The position numbers and the translations under genes were made by a program. From contig NC_014249.1 of assembly GCF_000196515.1 (NCBI RefSeq), forward strand, positions 1 to 64,000: a DNA stretch of 64,000 nucleotides, read 5' to 3'. Position 1 is the stretch's first letter; each line of letters opens with the position of its first letter. Under the pieces are notes generated by a model that was not told where the DNA came from, did not search any database, and worked only from the letters and a program-made list of their open reading frames with translations. Below, piece by piece: positions 54,132 through 63,189 of this stretch. This DNA is from 'Nostoc azollae' 0708 (GTDB taxonomy: Bacteria > Cyanobacteriota > Cyanobacteriia > Cyanobacteriales > Nostocaceae).

Positions 54132-55289
54132 TTAAACCTTATTATCGTTGACAGCTTTCTCCTGGATTACCTCTTCAATCTCTGCCAGTTTCTTGCGAAG
54201 GACTTCCTGAAACTCTATTAATTGAGAAACTTCAACTTTCTTTAGCGCGTCCCCAGAAACTTTATACAAAGAGCGTGTTGCCGTAGTTATTGGTTTAACT
54301 TGTCTTTCCATTTTCTCAGCGTCGGTACTTTGTAAGGCCATCGCCTCAGTTACTAATTGCCGGGTTTTTTGTACAGATAATTTTTCTGCTAACACCTTTT
54401 GGGTGACATTGATTCTAATTTCTTCTGCCTCTGATTCTGGTACTCCCAAATTTTTCGTAGAAATTTTTTGTAATGCTATGGCATGAACACCTTTAAGACC
54501 AGAAGACCTAATTGCAGTTTTCAAGTCTTCTGCTAAAGAAAGCATAGGAAAAATATTGGCATCAATAGAAGCGGGATTGAGTTGTAAATCTAAAAGTACA
54601 GTGAGAATTGCTGCTTCGCGTTCATCTAGGTCCAAAACAGCTAAATCTTGTTGTTGTTCTTCTGGTGTTACTGTAATCAGTGCTACAATAGAATTCATTC
54701 GTTTTTGTGCATTCAACCGTCGTACTACTGTTGAGAGAATCCGGGGAATATCTTGAGGTTCTAAACTAGTATTTATTGCCAATTCCCGTACAATGGCTTC
54801 AGCCTTATCCAAAGGATTGAGCTCTTCCCGATGTAATGAAGTAATTAAAGCTTTACGGTGCAAAGCATCAGGTTCAGGAATAATCACAGCTTGCAGATTT
54901 TCCCAACTCAAGTTTTTAGCACTGCGCCAACGTCGTTCACCATCAAAGATAACTAAGTGTTCTCGTTGAATTAAAATAATTGGTTCTAGTTGTCCATCTG
55001 ATACTAGGGAACGAGACATAGAATCAATACTTTCTGATAAAAATGTTTGTCTCGGTTGCTCTGGGTTGGCTTGGATTCTTTCTAAAGAAATAGATTGGAT
55101 ACCTGATTGTGACTGAAGTTGTGCCCTGAGAGTTTGTAGCTGTGTTTCTAACTCACTTGATCCTTGAGAGCGAAGTTCTTCTATTTTGGCTTTGAGACGT
55201 TGAATTTCTGCCTCAGCTTCTGATAATCGTTGGCATTGCTTTGCGCCTGAAAAATAGTTGGTGAGGTCAGGAGATTTACGAGTGGTCAT
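54132..55289 (-). CDS. parB: ParB-type partition protein
   Basis: An intact 385-residue protein. Residues 20-65 form a coiled coil (RLSEAEAEIQRLKAKIEELR). The ParB/Srx nuclease-like CTP-binding domain follows: NPEQPR at 75-80, DGQLEPIIL near 98-106 and the conserved GERRWRSAK at 117-125. A helical DNA-binding part follows (HREELNPLDKAEAI and on), and the C-terminus is helical and acidic/basic (dimerisation). It pairs with the parA gene 110 bp upstream on the same strand. The N-terminal coiled coil before the Srx-like domain is unusual for chromosomal ParB but common in cyanobacterial plasmid ParB. Confidence 0.9.
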   Translation of the reverse strand: MTTRKSPDLTNYFSGAKQCQRLSEAEAEIQRLKAKIEELRSQGSSELETQLQTLRAQLQSQSGIQSISLERIQANPEQPRQTFLSESIDSMSRSLVSDGQLEPIILIQREHLVIFDGERRWRSAKNLSWENLQAVIIPEPDALHRKALITSLHREELNPLDKAEAIVRELAINTSLEPQDIPRILSTVVRRLNAQKRMNSIVALITVTPEEQQQDLAVLDLDEREAAILTVLLDLQLNPASIDANIFPMLSLAEDLKTAIRSSGLKGVHAIALQKISTKNLGVPESEAEEIRINVTQKVLAEKLSVQKTRQLVTEAMALQSTDAEKMERQVKPITTATRSLYKVSGDALKKVEVSQLIEFQEVLRKKLAEIEEVIQEKAVNDNKV

Positions 55290-55399
55290 AAATTAGCACA
55301 GATTTAATTTGCACATTGAGACGATGATTGAGCAGGAGAGAGGATTCAAAACTTCTAGCCAAAATCAAAAAGGTACAACTTTTGGGTGCAACAGATTAG

Positions 55400-56212
55400 T
55401 TAAACTTTCACCCTTTCTTTACTCTTGCTGCCAATCAAAGCTGCTAATTGCGAGGCAATTTCTTTAAAGTCATCCTTTGCTTGATGACTAGGACGGTGAA
55501 TAGGTAATGGTAATCCTTGTCCACTGGCGTTAACAAATTCAGCACTATCCCGAATTTCTGAAAAAGCATGGATATTCATCTGCTCTAACTGAGATGGTAA
55601 TGCAGCTAACATTTGTCTATGGGCTGCGCGTCGAGCATCGTATTGGTTGGGAACAAAGCCGAGAATTTCTGGTGTGGGTTTCAAGCGTAAGTGTTTACAA
55701 TGGTAGTAATACCATTCCAGTAAATGAGCTGCTCCTTGAATGGATTTTGGCTCTAGTTGGACAGGGATAATTATGTGTGTACTGGCTGCCAGTGCCATTA
55801 AAGGTAAGGGACCCAGGGTAGCTGGACAATCGAAGATCATTAAATCATGTTCTAGAGGATAGTCAGTTAAGCGATCACCTAATAAGTAAGCTCCTCGTTT
55901 GTGTAAAACCAATTCATCTGCTGTTTCGGTAAGAACCATACCACCCTGACAAATAACTACTTTATCGGTGTGTTTACTCCAGCAAGGTGTTAACGGCCAG
56001 TTACCATCAAAATCATCTTTGAGGACAGCAGCTAAAGTATGTTCTGGTTCTGGTTGATTTAAACCACAAAACAGTGTCAGTGATCCTTGCGAGTCAAGGT
56101 CAAATAGTGCTACCTTATACCTGTGTTTTGCTAGACTATAAGCTAGGTGGACAGAAAGGGTTGTCTTACCACTTCCTCCGGCATTACTTATTACAGCTAA
56201 TCTAATTTGCAT
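55400..56212 (-). CDS. parA: ParA-type partition ATPase
   Basis: An intact 270-residue protein: MQIRLAVISNAGGSGKTTLS. The Walker A is NAGGSGKTT, so the Lys that opens the ParA signature (KGGxGKT) is absent and replaced by Ala. Walker A' reads VALFDLDSQG and Walker B LMIFDCPATLG. The HIIIPVQLEPKSIQGAAHLL segment and the C-terminal GLPLPIHRPSHQAKDDFKEI fit plasmid ParA proteins. It drives segregation with the ParB downstream. Palindromic sites lie upstream of its start. ATG 56212 is the only good start. Confidence 0.9.
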   Translation of the reverse strand: MQIRLAVISNAGGSGKTTLSVHLAYSLAKHRYKVALFDLDSQGSLTLFCGLNQPEPEHTLAAVLKDDFDGNWPLTPCWSKHTDKVVICQGGMVLTETADELVLHKRGAYLLGDRLTDYPLEHDLMIFDCPATLGPLPLMALAASTHIIIPVQLEPKSIQGAAHLLEWYYYHCKHLRLKPTPEILGFVPNQYDARRAAHRQMLAALPSQLEQMNIHAFSEIRDSAEFVNASGQGLPLPIHRPSHQAKDDFKEIASQLAALIGSKSKERVKV

Positions 56213-56238
56213 GACTATTTTTTTGATGTTATTTGAGT

Positions 56239-56419
56239 ATCATATATCGGATTTTCTACATCATATATTGATATATGATTTGAGAATATATTAGAATTGC
56301 TGGGTAATAACCCTTAAAATTCTTTGATTCCCTTCCCGGAAAGTATTTTAGTGAGTTTCACCATCTATTTCCTAATAGGTCTAATATTTATTCATTTGTA
56401 TCATATATCAATATATGAG
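56239..56419. promoter_or_regulatory. Palindromic sites upstream of parA (candidate operator/parS)
   Basis: Two palindromes, ATCATATATTGATATATGAT (56260-56279) and ATCATATATCAATATATGAG (56400-56419), are reverse complements of each other apart from the last base. A half copy, ATCATATATCGG, lies at 56239-56250. They stand 27-207 bases upstream of the parA start. Their repeat, symmetry and place suggest binding sites for ParA, ParB or a partner that regulates parAB or serves as centromere. Function is inferred. Confidence 0.65.
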
Positions 56420-56607
56420 AATTAATCGAATCTTGAAATAGAAATTTCCTCTCGTGTTGCAGCCTGTAGACTATTGCTCAAATTAGGGGTTAAAAAAATA
56501 ATAGTTCCTACATCTATGATTGAAGTCATAGCCTAGCACTGATATGTGAAAAAAATTATCTACTCATAGAAAAAAATACCTCTGCCAGCAAGCCAGAAGT
56601 AATATCC
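56420..56607. other. Gap without a gene
   Basis: AT-rich sequence between the parA upstream sites and the next minus-strand gene. No feature was noticed. Confidence 0.4.
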
Positions 56608-57052
56608 TTAAAAGCGAATGTGAGAAATATCAGTATTCCGAGAATGACCATTTTGAGAAGCTGTAGCTACACCAGCACCAACTAGCTGTTGAGTATTTTC
56701 CTGTGGTGTGGGTGGTTGAATAACACGGGTAACAGTAGGTGTATGAGTGCGACTACCAGCAGTAGTGCAGATAAAGTTGCGGATAACTGGTGGTGTTCTT
56801 CTCCTTATATCCTTTACCGCTATCTACTACGTTAAGATCCAGATAGCTAATAGCGCTACCAGTGGCCTTAATTCCAGATTCAGCAATGGAAACTGCTGCT
56901 GCTCCCTTGGTTCTGTAAGGAATTGAATCTTCTACTACTCCATCTTTTGAATAGTAGGAGAAAGTACATTCACCATAGAGAATTGTTACACCTTGATTGT
57001 CACAAGCTTTATCAATATTGAGCAGTTGAATGGTTTGGTTTGAGTTAATCAT
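56608..57052 (-). pseudogene. Unknown protein with one frameshift, near ssb
   Basis: From ATG 57052: MINSNQTIQLLNIDKACDNQ, then TILYGECTFSYYSKDGVVED and AAAVSIAESGIKATGSAISY. Near 56800 the frame slips, and the other frame reads ICTTAGSRTHTPTVTRVIQP and continues LVGAGVATASQNGHSRNTDI before TAA 56608. Only this slip separates it from a complete protein of about 148 residues. It is next to the ssb relic and may work in the same DNA-replication context; no named family is recognised. Confidence 0.5.
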
Positions 57053-57161
57053 GGTCTATTCCTTGTGATGAAGTTGTCCAATGTTCATAAAAATTGCGCT
57101 TTGCGCTTTTAACCAAAACATCCCATAAATAAAAGTTATGCTGCGGGATGTATTTGAATGA

Positions 57162-57545
57162 CTAGAAGTTGGCTTTAATTATGGAGTCTTGGTCTTCACC
57201 AGTTTCATTTGAGTCTTTGTGTTTGGTAGAACTGATGAGTTCTAAATTGTTGATACCAATAATGGGTTTATGTCTGGGTTCGTTGGTGTTTTTATCTATC
57301 CATCTGTTCAAGACTATTTCACTAGTGATACCAATAGTTGAACCTTTTTTAACCTAATCTGCTGCTACTTGAGCGATATTTCCCCAAAGTTCTAGATCAA
57401 AGTAAAGGGGAGTTTCACTTCTGTAGGGAGGTTTAACAGCAAGGGTCAATGATGTTTTCATTGCACCTGATTCAAAATAGCGTATCTCAAGTGTTTGACC
57501 AACGCGACCAACTAAATCAACTTTATCGATGTATTGCTGAGTCAT
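57162..57545 (-). pseudogene. ssb: Single-strand DNA-binding protein, one in-frame stop
   Basis: From ATG 57545 (MTQQYIDKVDLVGRVGQTLE) 128 codons run to TAG 57162. The OB-fold strands are visible (YIDKVDLVGRVGQTL, KTSLTLAVKPPY, LYFDLELWGNIAQVAAD), followed by a single TAG (57354) and KKGSTIGITSEIVLNRWIDK, then PIIGINNLELISSTKHKDSN. The length is that of a short plasmid SSB. One base restores the frame, so the loss is recent or a sequencing artefact. Confidence 0.8.
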
Positions 57546-57765
57546 GATATTTTCCTTTGGTAATAAATTTTTCCACGGTATTAGCACGATGGCACATTTT
57601 TGGTTATGCAACGAAATGAATGATGTGCTGCTAATTTGGTACTGGTATTGGATACAGCCCTATACCAAACCTGATTGCGGCTAGCGCATTGATTACTGGT
57701 TATATTGGGGAAAATTACGTAAGAAAATAACCCCAAATCTCCTGGAGATTTAAGGTTGATGGCTA

Positions 57766-58422
57766 TTACAAAACTAGTTCCTTGATTGCTAAACCATGTA
57801 GTTTAGTTACTAATTTCTCTTCTTTCATGCGAGAGAAACCAGGGACTTTGTGCAATTTGGCTAACTTCCTTAGTCTTTTTAAAGTTAGTGTTTGTAAATT
57901 TTCCAAATTTGCTAACTCTGGAGAATCGGAAATATTTGTTATTTCTAAGGAAGAGTAAGCAGGTGTAGGAAAATTAGTTGAATTGGTGATAATTTCTGCT
58001 GTGTTGTCACAAATAATATCTTTACTGTAACCAGTATGACTTTCATCTAGTGGAGAAGTAGATTCAGATAGTGTTTCAGTGATCACCTTAACTACTGAAT
58101 TATCTTCAATCTCTTTGTTTACGGTAGGTGCTATATTAGCACCATTTTCACTACGGGTATCATCTGTTGATGAAGTGATTTCAGTAGGTGAACTAATCGC
58201 ATTATTACTGCTGAGGTTACGAGTTTCTGTTTTTGCGTTTGTGGCACCAACAATTTGCTCAATAGTGGCTACAGTGGGTTGTTTTGAAACTGTAATTCTG
58301 TGTACATTTCCCACTTTTCTCACTGAGATTCTTACCCCAGCAGTGCGGAGTTTTATTCTCAAGTTGTTGAGTAGTAGAAATGCTACATCCAATTGACGGT
58401 AATTAGTGATAATGGCACTCAT
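57766..58422 (-). CDS. Unknown protein with Rho-N/SAP-like C-terminus
   Basis: An intact 218-residue protein. The N-terminus (MSAIITNYRQLDVAFLLLNN, SVRKVGNVHRITVSKQPT) is followed by a low-complexity, Ser/Thr/Asn/Glu-rich linker (about residues 75-170) and a compact basic C-terminus (173-218) with LTLKRLRKLAKLHKVPGFSR and MKEEKLVTKLHGLA. This is the L-x-x-L-R-x-L-A-K-x-x-x-V-x-G-x-S-x-x-x-K-x-x-L pattern of Rho-N/SAP-like modules that bind nucleic acid. It lies between ssb and dnaX relics and is preserved. A DNA-binding helper in replication is a reasonable guess. Confidence 0.7.
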   Translation of the reverse strand: MSAIITNYRQLDVAFLLLNNLRIKLRTAGVRISVRKVGNVHRITVSKQPTVATIEQIVGATNAKTETRNLSSNNAISSPTEITSSTDDTRSENGANIAPTVNKEIEDNSVVKVITETLSESTSPLDESHTGYSKDIICDNTAEIITNSTNFPTPAYSSLEITNISDSPELANLENLQTLTLKRLRKLAKLHKVPGFSRMKEEKLVTKLHGLAIKELVL

Positions 58423-58554
58423 GGTTTTTTATTTGATTTAGTTCACGACAAGAGCGCATAGCGCAATCCCTTTATCCAAAAATGTTTTTGGTATCTTTGA
58501 TAATGTTTAGACAGATTGCGTTGAAAATGTAGTTTTTGGTATTAATCAGGAAAT
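58423..58554. other. Short intergenic gap
   Basis: Upstream spacer of the intact gene 57766-58422. No clear promoter was seen. Confidence 0.3.
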
Positions 58555-59030
58555 AGTAAAACTTCCCATACCAATCGGGGAAATACAATTTTCAACAGCG
58601 AGTTGTTGGTATCTTCCAGTTTCAACAGCCAATTTTGAACACTGAGAAATTCCTTCCAGTAATATTTGGAGGTAATCTATCAGTCATAGTTTTTGATGGA
58701 AATCTAATTGCACCTCAATATCTTTGGCAATACTTAATGCTATTAACAGATTGCTAGGTGGTTGAATTAGTTGTTCCAAAATTAATTGTGGGATAGATTG
58801 GAGTTCATCATAGTAAGCGATTGCGCCGAGTGCAGTGCTGCAGGCAATCGCTATCCTTGGAGAACCACCCGTAAACTGTATAGAATGAAGGTAGAAATTG
58901 TAAGAGGATACCAGGTGATTGTTGATAAATTCACATAATTCCTCTAAAGTATTTAAACTTTTTGTACATGATTCTCCATTTTTAGATTGGCAAGATATCT
59001 GTATTATTATTACTCCACTAGTAATAAATA
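58555..59030 (-). pseudogene. Small unknown gene with repeat insertion (relic)
   Basis: Reading from about 59020: VIIIQISCQSKNGESCTKSL, LEELCEFINNHLVSSYNFYL and HSIQFTGGSP; then the repeat-derived RIAIACSTALGAIAYYDELQ; then IPQLILEQLIQPPSNLLIAL and KDIEVQLDFHQKL. After a frameshift: DYLQILLEGISQCSKLAVET and GRYQQLAVENCISPIGMGSF. No family is recognised. Confidence 0.4.
58816..58852. repeat. Palindromic repeat element
   Basis: AGCGATTGC and GCAATCGCT are perfect 9-bp arms around GCCGAGTGCAGTGCTGCAG. It is the same kind of element as at 30494 (GGCGATTGCGCGGAGTGCAC). Confidence 0.6.
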
Positions 59031-59339
59031 ATTTGGAATAGATAGACTGAGCTATTATGAATTATTAATTGCTCTCTTTCTTGTAGGAAATACTGATTGA
59101 ACCACGAAGGCACGAAGGAAGCGAAGAAAGAAGAGAAAATGAAGGAGATAGGTAGACTGACAGTACGAAGGAAGTATTAATTACAGCAGATTCAAGGTTT
59201 ATGAGGTACAGTAACCAATTAAATTTTAAGTTTTAAAGCTACTTCCTAAAAATGATCTACCCCATTTACTACAAAATTGCTGTATTTATTTGAATAGCTA
59301 CTGTTTAATTTTCCATTTGTATTGAGAATTTCTATCGGG
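59031..59339. other. Gap without a gene
   Basis: This holds a short repeat-like stretch (ACCACGAAGGCACGAAGGAAG, 59100-59120) that resembles Nostoc interspersed repeats. No gene was recognised. Confidence 0.4.
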
Positions 59340-60645
59340 AAGATGCTAACTGCTGTACAGCTTCCACCCAAATAGGAGTTTTCTTTCCATTGACTGGAAT
59401 CAACAAATTTCAATGTTTTTGCAAAGGTTCAACACTCATATTTGGTAACTTCTATTGCGCCCAAACAATAGCATCAGTAGGTATTTCCTAGTTCGTCTAA
59501 GCTGGATCCTTACAAATTGGAACGGATTGATTTGAATTGCTGGAATTAATAGAATTAGCAGCAGGTGGTAAACCCAAAATACCAAATTCTAAGCATAACG
59601 GTGGTTGAGTAGATAATTTGACTTGTACTTCACATTGTCTCAAGTGGTGCTGTCCTGCTAAAATAGTTGTAGCCTCATAATCTTTAGCTGTTTGACATAC
59701 TTGTTGCCAAGTATCTTTAGTTAGCATTACCATTTCTTTACTGCTAGGAGATGTTTTAGCAATTAATTTATCTTGATAAAAGCTAGTAAGATTTTGCAGA
59801 ATTACTCAAGGTTCTTTCCCCCATTCCGATAAATTCCGAATAATATTAATCACAGAATCGCCGTCATTTTCAGTAATTTTTTCTACCATTGTTAGCAATT
59901 TATACTCAGCCACATCTCCCACCATTTCCCATACCAAATTTGGTCAATGCTAATATTTCGTAAACTCAATTGATCTAGTAAATATTGACTATCCCGTAAA
60001 TATCCAGAAGAATTTTGTGTAATCGAATGTAATATTTTGTAGTAATACTAATTGATTCCTCATTCACAATTTGGTTAACATTTTGTATCATATACTTCAT
60101 ACCAATTCTCTTGAAATTGAACCTTTGACAATGAGGAATAATCGTCGCAGTAACTTTGTGGATTTCTGTTGTGCAGAGGATGAACACTACATTTCTTGGT
60201 GGTTTTTCCAAGCTTTTGAGTAAAGCCTGGAATCCTTTTGAACTGAGGCTATGTACTTCATCTAAAACAAACACCTTGTAGCAGCTGTTGACAGGTATAA
60301 TGTGGGTGCGGTCAATAATTTATCTGATATTCTCAACACCAGAATTACTAGCAGCATCTATTTCTACCACATCTAGGGATAAACCTTGAGAAATGTTAGT
60401 ACAGTAATTGCATAGTCCGCAGGGTGTGGGAGTAGGAAAATCGCCATGTTGACAATTGAGAGATTTAGTAAAGATGTGTGTGCTGGAAGTTTTACTTCTA
60501 CCTCTCGGACCAGTAAATAGATATACCGGAGCAATTCATTGAGATGTGATAGCATTGGTAAGAGTAGTTGCAATTGCTCTTTGACCAATAAGTTCAGCAA
60601 AAGACTGGGGATGATATTTCAGATCAAGTGTTTGGTATGTCTACT
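59340..60645 (-). pseudogene. dnaX: DNA polymerase III gamma/tau subunit (DnaX) relic
   Basis: Reading from about 60645: DLKYHPQSFAELIGQRAIAT, then VYLFTGPRGRSKTSSTHIF. The Walker A should read GPRGTGKTS, and the change to R-S-K hits the P-loop. Then DFPTPTPCGLCNYCTNISQG (four-Cys zinc module), LDVVEIDAASNSGVENIR, YKVFVLDEVHSLSSKGFQAL (Walker B), LCTTEIHKVTATIIPHCQRF (sensor I and Arg-finger side) and NVNQIVNEESISIT. The last readable part ends near 59497. Stops and shifts occur throughout. This is a plasmid-borne clamp-loader homologue, distinct from the housekeeping one by context. Confidence 0.85.
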
Positions 60646-60860
60646 TTTCTAAAACTAGATAAGTTGAATTTTCCCAAGCTTATGTATTAGTAATAAGCTT
60701 GGGGTGTGAGTAATTTTTACTGTAGTTATTAAAACAGATTTGATGTAACAAATTACAGAGATATAGAGTACACAGAGAAATGAGGTTTAAGAGATATTTG
60801 CAGAATTTTTAACTAACAAGTATTGATAGTTGTTTAGCTAAATCTAAACCGTTACAATTT

Positions 60861-62301
60861 TTATTCAGTCAACCTATGCAGCAGTAACTTTCTTTTTTCT
60901 CCCCCTAGTTTTGGAAGTAGAATTTGTAGAAGTTTGAGAATTAGTTTTACTTTCTGCTGGGTTTTTTGTCGAGAATAATTTGTGTTTATTAGATTATTTG
61001 CCTCCTTAACAACTTCTTCCATATTCCCAGCTTTAGCAGCTATATTTATTTCCTCATTTACTTGAGTTCCAGAGGAAATATTTTCTATAATTATAACTTC
61101 TTTATCATCTCGAGTATCTTCTTCCATAGTTGTGCTGTTATTACCAATAAGTTGAATCGGTATCACCAGAATTAATTGATTGAGAATGCTATCAAAAGGA
61201 GTAATAACCACATGATTTGTAGTTTAGCTCATATTAATTAATACCTCACTTGTAGGTAGAAATTTGAGATCTTGTTCCAGATATTCGATATTAAAATCCA
61301 TGATCAATTGTTGCTGATAATTATCTTGAGGTTTAATATTTAAAGATTTCACACAGCAGCAATATCTGAAGATTTACTAGATAAAGTTACTTCTTAATGC
61401 TGGTAGTCATAGATAATTTCAATAATCTTAGTCTTTTGGTCAGCTAAAATTCCCACTTGTTTGAGAGCATGATCTAATAATTTTGTATCAACAAAAAATT
61501 GATGTTGAAATTGTTGGGTAATCAAAGATGAATATTTCGGATAATGTCCTTCTAATAATCTGGTGGTAATTTGGATATTGGGTAATGTAAATACCGCAAT
61601 TCCATTTTTGATGTTAATAGTACATTTGCTGTTATTTCCTACACTACCTAAAATTTTTTGTAATTCTATTAGTGTAAGTTGAGGAATTGTGAATCCTACT
61701 GTATTTAAATCAGCATTACTTTATCAAGTTTCTATTAAAGTTTCATCTATTTTTATCGTTCTAGAAATAACTGCTAACCGATTTCTATCTGTTGCAGCCG
61801 CTTGTCAACTACTTTTAGTAAATTGAAAATGAACTCCAGCTAAAACTTGTTTATTTTCATCATTACTAGCAGTAAATAATGCTGCTTCTAATGCTTGTAA
61901 TAATTTGGTTGCGGGTAATATAATACTCTTACCTTCAATCTCAGGTAAACATTGAAACTCTTGATGACTAACTATTTGAATCTGGTATTTACCATAAGAG
62001 TCAGTAATAATGGCAGCATTATCTACCATTTCTAAAAAAATATCTCGTTTAGGAAGACTTGAAATTACTTTTGTGAATAATTTAGCAGGTAAAGCAATTT
62101 TACCTTCTAGTTCTATTCTGGATTTGCATTGAACTCGAATTCCTAAACTCAAATCAAGAGCAGTCACTAAGATTTGTTGTTTGTGTTTATCTTCAACCAA
62201 CAATATATTGTTGAGAATGGGATGATGAGGTTTTTAGGTACAGTGTAACTAACTAGATTAAACGTATTAGCGAGGTCTTTTAGAGAAATTGTGAATCTCA
62301 T
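60861..62301 (-). pseudogene. dnaN: DNA polymerase III beta clamp (DnaN) relic with C-terminal extension
   Basis: From ATG 62301: MRFTISLKDLANTFNLVSYT, VTALDLSLGIRVQCKSRIEL, LPAKLFTKVISSLPKRDIFL, YQIQIVSHQEFQCLPEIEGK and QALEAALFTASNDENKQVLA. After a TGA: QAAATDRNRLAV, then TLIELQKILGSVGNNS, LPNIQITTRLLEGHYPKY and IAAV. The open C-terminal piece (60861-61211) reads VVITPFDSILNQLILVIPIQ (beta-clamp end) and then an acidic to basic extension (TMEEDTRDDKEVIII, KLLQILLPKLGGEKRKLLLH). Several stops and shifts break it. It lies next to dnaX. Confidence 0.8.
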
Positions 62302-62681
62302 AATTTTGGGTTAATTGATATCAATAAAGCCATGAAATGACAGGTGCTTAGTTTGTCACTAAGCACCTTGATTTACTCTGTACTTTGTATACAGAGTAGT
62401 TATGTTCTGGAATTTATGTTTGGTAAGTTTTAATTAATCGCTAAAAACTATTAGCATAAAAATTGTTAGCGTTTTATTAAAGATAAAATTTTCTCAATTT
62501 TTACGTCTTTTCATCATCTACTTTGCTTGAAGTAGTAATTCATCTTAAGTCATGGTCTAAATTAATAAAGAATGTCTCTTTATGAACCTATTTCTACTGT
62601 ATGAGATTTGCCGTTATTACTTGGAGAAACTGGGATTAGACTATGAGTATTTCACTGTTCAATCTCATTTGTAATTTGCTG
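62302..62681. promoter_or_regulatory. Intergenic region with two adjacent hairpins
   Basis: AGGTGCTTAG / CTAAGCACCT (62342-62368) is a perfect 10-bp hairpin with a 7-base loop. Next to it TACTCTGTA / TACAGAGTA (62374-62400) has perfect 9-bp arms. They lie 41-100 bp upstream of the dnaN start and could be control elements or ends of an upstream transcript. No gene is supported in the rest. Confidence 0.5.
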
Positions 62682-62906
62682 TTATCGTTGTTGAGAAAGA
62701 GATTGATAAATTTGTTGAAGAGCTCTGGTATTTTGTTCTTCTTTGTGAAGACGATTAGTATAATAATTTATTGTAACTGTTTTTTCATTTTCAAAAAATG
62801 AACAACATTGGTTATTACCATTGTTATATAAACTGACATAAGTGTTTTTAGTAATACTCGCTGTAAATGAATGAGATAGTTTCCTAGTTTGATAGAGATT
62901 ATACAA
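62682..62906 (-). CDS. Hypothetical short frame
   Basis: A 74-codon frame (MYNLYQTRKLSHSFTASITK ... NTRALQQIYQSLSQQR). Composition is plausible but no family is recognised. It may be a remnant or chance. Confidence 0.3.
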   Translation of the reverse strand: MYNLYQTRKLSHSFTASITKNTYVSLYNNGNNQCCSFFENEKTVTINYYTNRLHKEEQNTRALQQIYQSLSQQR

Positions 62907-63189
62907 GCTTTAGCAATAAAATATGATGATTTTATTGACAATGAAGGAGTTTTCTATATACAACTATTATGTTGATATATACCTCTGCAATATTAAAAAT
63001 ATGATCTGAAATATAGGTTGTGCCTTCTGATTAGAATCATCAAATACTTAGCGCGTAGCGACTAATAAATTAGTTGTTTTAGTGTCAAATAATTTATTGA
63101 TCAAATTAATTCTGTTAATTTTTAGTCTGGTTCTGTTGCTTTATATCAAGTTTGGCCATTTGAATAATTAACTCTGTTGGTACATTTCA

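Noticed and set aside
54556-54756. Plus-strand Ser/Arg-rich frame inside parB
   Set aside because: Antisense to intact parB; shadow frame.
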